DNA of 64,000 nt from Bos javanicus (taxonomy: Eukaryota > Chordata > Mammalia > Artiodactyla > Bovidae): contig NC_083884.1 of the NCBI RefSeq assembly GCF_032452875.1, positions 25,375,501-25,439,500 of the forward strand, in the 5' to 3' direction. The position numbers and the translations under genes were made by a program. Under the pieces are notes generated by a model. That model saw only the letters and a list, made by a program, of their open reading frames with translations. It was not told the DNA's origin and made no database searches. Positions within the stretch are counted from its first letter, which is position 1. Every line of letters begins with the position of its first letter. Shown here piece by piece: positions 58,851 through 64,000 of the stretch.

Positions 58851-61800
58851 TTTTCCATGATGTTTCTACATGCCTGGAAAAGACAGTCAAAAGGCTGTCT
58901 TTTGAGAACATTTTATTGAAAACACTCTTGCACTCTTGGAAGATGGAGAGTGGCTTCCTTCAAAGAAAAAGGTGTATTTGTTTCCTGATAATAAAGATAA
59001 TGGCTCCTTCTGCGGCAAGGTTTGGGCAGGTTTTCTATGACCTGCTTTAAAAGACTGAAGTTGCCTAACCTTTGGGTTCTTCAGCTGTGACATGAACCTA
59101 CTGCATATGCAGTATGCACCTGGGCTCTTTTCACCCCCTGGGTCTAGGGAGGAAGGGAAGCTAAGGAAATGAGAAGCTCCTTCTTGCCAGATGCCATAGT
59201 CCTGTCTTTTATCTCCCTCAGGAGTGCCTTGTCTTTTGCCAGCTTTTAGGAACTTGTGGGAGGCTAACCTGTGGCAGGCTAATTTGTTAGACTGCAAGTA
59301 GGATATCATTTCCCATCTTTCACACTTCTTGATACTAACATGATCATTTCCTTTTATCCACCTTAACACTACTTCCATTCGGTTGCTCATTCATAAATAT
59401 CTTTTGCCTCCTGCCTGTTACCTATTGGCAATTGTTTAGCTTATTCTGTGCTCCCCTTTCTTTTTTTCTTCTCCAATTTGTATCATTGTTTTTATTTGTC
59501 AGATTATGTAACATTTTATAACAGTTTTTTATCTTTGTCCTCTTTTTGTATTAGTCTTAGATTTATGGTTCAGAATGTTCAGTCTCACTAACTGTAGTAT
59601 TTTTGCCCAAATAAGACAAAGTAAGCCCAAGTATGTTGGTGAGGAACAAATGAGGGATTATATAGAGAATGGCTTGTAGCCTGAGAGTAATTTGGGGGAC
59701 TTTCTAAATGTGGGTCCAGTGACTTCTTTAAATTTATGAGACCAAAGAAGTGAGTGAAGAGTAGGTTACAATAAAAAGTAAATTTGGAATAAAAAATAAA
59801 CTAACATTTTTCTACTTAGGCCAGAAAGTGGCACAGTATCTTTCTCCCCTAAAACTTGCATTTTTTATTGTCTTTAGATCCAAAATCAGTTCAAGAAGCT
59901 GGCACAACAGATAATTGGTTTGGATCCTTCATGCTGTTGACTCCATTCTTTCTAAGCACCTACATTTTCACCTGAGTTATATTTGATGGAGTACTCATAA
60001 TTTTAAACACAAACTAAAGCATTATTGTCCTGAGATAGTTTTACACTTAAAGAAATACCATTTAAAAGTCTAAATAAATACCTAAATGATAAAATTTTCC
60101 AAGAAAAGAAAATTTATCCCATTTTTTGAACAACTGTAAAAATTTTCAATTACTTATCTCAACAATGCTTACTCAGTTCCCTTTACTCTTCTTTCCAACT
60201 ACTCTGTACCCGTTCTGGATAGATTAGAAGAAATCAAAACAGAAGAAAGAAGATTTTGTTCCTTGAAGAGATAGATATGGTTATCGAGAAAATTAACTGC
60301 AGTAAAATTTCATCCGTTATAATAGGCCCATGAAGATGAACAAGGAAATGTGCACATTTGGCCATGCTACACTTTAGCAAAAAGAAGAAAATATAAACTA
60401 TGCCTCACAGAAATCAGAAACTATATTTTCTTTCAACAGTCCATAATAAGCACCTCTAGAATTAGAATGTTTGCAATTCAACCATATTTGCTTCCATTTG
60501 ATTAGCTATTTTAAGCTAAATTAAAGGGAATAAATTAATATATTTTATATACCCAATTTGTTAATTTCAGTAACAAAAAAGTAAGTGGGAAACCTTATAT
60601 ACTCTGTCTCTTTTTGTTATTCCCACTGAATGAAACACTGTGACTTATAGTCACATCTCAGAGTGCCTACTTTAGGCCCAAGCTTGCGGTTTCCCTCTGT
60701 TAGAGAGATGTCGTTCATCATTATGTGAGGTGCAGTTGGAGTCAAAAGATTTCCAGATAAATCTGGAATGGCAGTCAATTAGTCATCACTTTCACAGCTT
60801 GTCCATACATCTCTTGTTAAGTGAATGTTTATACACTTACCCTCCCTAAAGGCCCACCAGTAACTTTGTGAAACACATTGACATAGAGCCATGACATAGC
60901 CCTGTTGCAAAATCTGTCTCCAATGGCAGTTAATCAAAGGATGCCATGAGCTCAATAAAACCTGCACTAATAATACAATACAGTGAATATCTGCTGTTAC
61001 TATTTCTGCTATAAATCTTGTAAGTGTCTTTTACTTTAGCAAAGAAACTATTAATAAATTCAACTTGCAGTAAGGAAAACATACACAAAGCATCCTACTG
61101 CGTGATGGCTTTCAGACCAGACTCTGAAGCAACAATTATTATTTTTTAAATATTACATTTGCCACTAGGATATCATGTTTACTCAATGTTTGATGAGAAG
61201 TGGAGCATTACATAAATATCAGCCATTTGATACCAGGAACAATCTTTATTCAAAGCCCCAAGGCATCAGTTCAAGAAATAAGCATATAACTTCCTTTAGC
61301 TTAAATAGCAATCTCTTGAACTCCTCCAAAATAGAGTAAAAATGCACTGCTGGCCTTGGCTAACAAAATACAACCACATGTATTATTTAATTTCATTTTT
61401 TGTAATTGTATTACGTCCTATCATACAGAAATATATATGTGTATTTTCATCATGTACATTGGAGAAGTCACTTCAAGGCATTTTATGATAAAGTTTTAAA
61501 AAGTACTTAGTCACTTTTTTAAAGTTATGCCTTATTTTAGAGTTAAGAAAGCACAATAAAATTGATCCAGCTATTTCTAAGAATGCTATAAGAGAATAAC
61601 AATGCTAGTAGTTCTAATGCCAAATTCAAGAAACTTTCACTGTAAAATATCAATAAAATGTTGTTGTAGCTCCCATAATGATGTATGCAGTACATCCTAA
61701 GATGAATAGTTCGTGGTTGGCAGCAAAAACATGATTGAAAGATCAGATAATACTCATAAGAGACATGTCATAAAGAACAAAAATTTCAAGCAAATTGATT

Positions 61801-62749
61801 TGTTACTCTCTTCTATTTTTCAGAAATATTTAGAAAAATATTCATTTTTATCTAGAAATATGAACCATTTGGATTTCCCATATCTGTGCTGAGTTTGAAG
61901 GCTTCTTAATACACATGCAGTTCATAAGTACATTCAAACCTAATGCATAATTCACGAAATAAATCTAATTAATAATTTAATGTCTTATGTTATTTCAGAC
62001 TGGCAAGCTTTGGCTTTGCTTGTATAGAACATTAAGTATTCCTATCATATTCTGACATTCTTCTCTGTCCTGAATGCCTTAATTATTTTTCATTATGAAC
62101 AGAATCACTGTTTATTAATCTGGTCTTGAAATAAAAGAACTTGCAGCGAGGAAAAAGTGGCCACTGCATAGGTTAACTTCCTATGCACTTAAAGTAAGTG
62201 CATAACTACATATAATAGTAAGCATGCCATACGTAATGTAATGGAAAGCCTTAAAATTAAGGTTTGAAAAATACGTAACAACTCCTGGCATATGACAAGA
62301 CCTGTGTCTGTATATTATAAATGAATTCTAACATTATTTAAAAGGATATTAAAATAATCACATTAATGACTGCCAAACAGATGAGTCTACATAAATCTAT
62401 ATATAGATTGTTCGTGGATACATTTTGCAGTTAGATAAATTTGACTTTTACTAATAAATGAAAGGTTATTTTATGTAATTATTTCAAATAAATTGAAATT
62501 AAACCCAGGACAGCAGAGTAGATTAATAAATATCTAGTAATAGCAGAAAAAGTATGTCTATATTAATTTTGCTTGTGTTGTCCAGGAAGGAAATATTTAA
62601 ATAACATAACTGGAAAAAGTCACTGTAGAAATTCTTCATTTAATTTAGTGTCCTAAACATTGTTTTTATCGTGAAGTGACTCCAGGACAATTTCCATCTG
62701 TGTATAAATAAGCTTATAAAAACATCATACTTATTTTTAAAGTTAACTT
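58851..62749. other. Mostly unassigned; possible LTR-like stretch at 58860-59390
   Basis: The stretch 58860-59390 is GC-richer than its surroundings. It contains 'aataaag' at 58990-58996 and a block 'gcacctgggctcttttcaccccctgggtctaggg' that has the look of an LTR, but no family was recognised. The remainder to 62749 is AT-rich with no recognised repeat or gene. Confidence 0.4.
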
Positions 62750-62985
62750 TCTTTTGGAAGGAATTAAATCATGTAGAAAGAGAATGGCACTCCCATGATG
62801 GGATTAGTGTTCCTGTAAGAAGAAACTCTCCTTTCTCTGCTAAGAGAGGATACAGTGAGAAGGCAAGTCAGAAAGAGGCATCTCACCAGAATCTGGCCAT
62901 GCTGACACTCTGATCAGAGTTCTCAGCCTCCAGAACTGTGAAAAATATCTGTTGTTCATAGGCTTCTGAGTTTAAATAAGAAAGA
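62750..62985 (+). mobile_element. MLT1-type MaLR LTR
   Basis: Plus-strand: 'cccatgatgggattagtgttcctgtaagaagaaac' at 62793-62827, 'agaggatacagtgagaaggca' near 62845, 'catctcaccagaatctggccatgctgacactctgatc' near 62880, and 'cagcctccagaactgtgaaaaata' at 62925-62948. This is the order of an MLT1 LTR. The first part is degraded and there is no internal region. Confidence 0.85.
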
Positions 62986-63049
62986 ATCATGTCAGGAACT
63001 GGTAGATACCCCTTAATCTCTGATATTTAACTAATAATAGTAACCTACA

Positions 63050-63322
63050 TGGAGAAGGCAATGGCAACCTACTCCAGTACTCTTGCCTGGAAAATCCCAT
63101 GGATAGAGAAGCCTGGTAGGCTGCAGTTCATGGGGTCATGAAGAGTCGGACACGACTGAGCGACTTCACTTTCACTTTTCACTTTCATGCATTGGAGAAG
63201 GAAATGGCAACACACTCCAGTGTTCTTACCTGGAGAATCCCAGGGACGGAGGAGCCTGGTAGGCTGCAGTCTCTGGGGCGGCATAGAGTAGGACACAACT
63301 GAAGTGACTTAGCAGCAGCAGC
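63050..63322 (+). mobile_element. Bov-A2 dimeric SINE with TSD
   Basis: Plus-strand Bov-A2 ending in (GCA)n. The exact duplication agtaacctaca lies at 63039-63049 and 63323-63333; the leading 'ag' could belong to the SINE tail. Confidence 0.96.
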
Positions 63323-63333
63323 AGTAACCTACA

Positions 63334-63985
63334 GTTGATGGCATCCAGTCTCATCACATCATGACAAATAAACAGATGAGGAGAAAATGAAAACAGTGAC
63401 AGAGTTTATTTTCTTGGGCTCCAAAATCACTGTGGATGGTGACTGCAGTCATGAAATTAAAAGATGCTTGCTCCTTGGAAGAAAAGCCATGACAAACCTA
63501 GGCAGCATATTAAAAAGCAGAGACAACACTTTGCCCACAAAGGTCAAAGCTATGGTTTTTTCCAGTAGTCATGTATGGATGTGAGAGCTGGACCATAAAG
63601 AAGGCTGGGCGTTAAAGAATTGATGTTTTGAACTGTAGTGCTGGAGATGATTCTTGGGAATCCCTTGGAGAGCAACAATATTAAACCAGTCAATCCTAAA
63701 GGAAATCAATCCTGAATATTCATTGGAAGGACTGATTCTGAAGCGCCAATACTTTGGCCACCTGATGTGAAGAGCTGACTCACTGGAAAGGACCCTGATG
63801 CTGAGAAAGACTGAGAGCAAGAGGAGAAGGGAATGACAGAGGATAAGATGGTTGAATGGCATCAGTGACTCAATAGACATGAGTTTGAGCAAGTTCTTGA
63901 AATTGGTAATGGACTGGGAAGTCTGGCATCTTGCAGTCCACGGGGTCGCAAAGAGTCGGACACAACTGAGCAACTGAACAACAGT
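63334..63985 (+). mobile_element. BovB LINE 3' part, 5'-truncated
   Basis: Plus-strand BovB from about the 'MASGPI-S' region to the 3' end. The open frame 63387-63584 covers TVTEFIFLGSKITVDGDCSHEIKRCLLLGRKAMTNLGSI. It is broken by indels near 63545 and by a stop replacing Arg near 63614. More diverged than the 47-kb and 54-kb copies. Confidence 0.92.
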
Positions 63986-64000
63986 GGGATGAGGTCAGTC

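Noticed and set aside
58887..59390. 167-codon minus-strand open frame
   Set aside because: No domain, signal or family was recognised, and the stretch looks like a possible LTR; I treat it as chance.

Overview
This window reads as ruminant nuclear DNA, most likely from a bovid. The evidence is the repeat content: many copies of the BovB (RTE-class) LINE, its SINE derivatives Bov-A, Bov-A2 and Bov-tA, a CHR-2 SINE, a BTLTR1-like retroviral LTR, and L1 copies with ruminant-type 5' and 3' ends. The DNA is AT-rich and CpG-poor. The exceptions are young repeats, above all the CpG-dense 5' leader of a BovB copy near 57.6-58.0 kb. I found no host protein-coding gene, tRNA gene, rRNA gene, CRISPR array or prokaryotic operon. 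The window is best described as intergenic DNA or the inside of a very large intron.

Layout. 0-5.2 kb: a BovB fragment, a decayed plus-strand L1 cut by two SINEs, and a 5'-truncated L1 tail with target-site duplications (TSDs) that holds another SINE. 5.2-13.6 kb: repeat-poor DNA with one SINE, a MaLR-type LTR remnant and a MIR remnant. 13.6-18.6 kb: a retroviral LTR with a primer-binding-like site, then SINEs, BovB 3' ends and L1 tails. 18.6-21.3 kb: mostly unassigned. 21.3-25.9 kb: a dense SINE cluster with tandem insertions, a split L2, and a BovB 3' end. 28-37 kb: three L2 remnants, two of them split by younger insertions (BovB, CHR-2), and a BovB carrying a nested SINE with both sets of TSDs intact. 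37-43.4 kb: repeat-poor. 43.4-52.2 kb: a near-complete but dead minus-strand L1 (5' leader, ORF1, ORF2) that has lost its 3' end and carries a BovB and a Bov-A2. 53.9-58.1 kb: a near-full-length but dead BovB inside an L1 3' UTR. 58-62.7 kb: old L1 traces and unassigned DNA. 62.7-64 kb: an MLT1-type LTR, a Bov-A2 and a BovB 3' end.

Nothing here works as a gene system. The value is archaeological. Nested insertions with readable TSDs give a relative timeline: L2, MIR and old L1 first, then MaLR, CHR-2 and ruminant L1, then BovB, then Bov-A2. The 54-58 kb BovB is the key specimen. It carries the whole reading frame with identifiable lesions, a CpG-rich tandem-repeat leader, and both segments from which the Bov-A SINE is built. 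Family names were assigned by recognition of the sequence, not by a database search.
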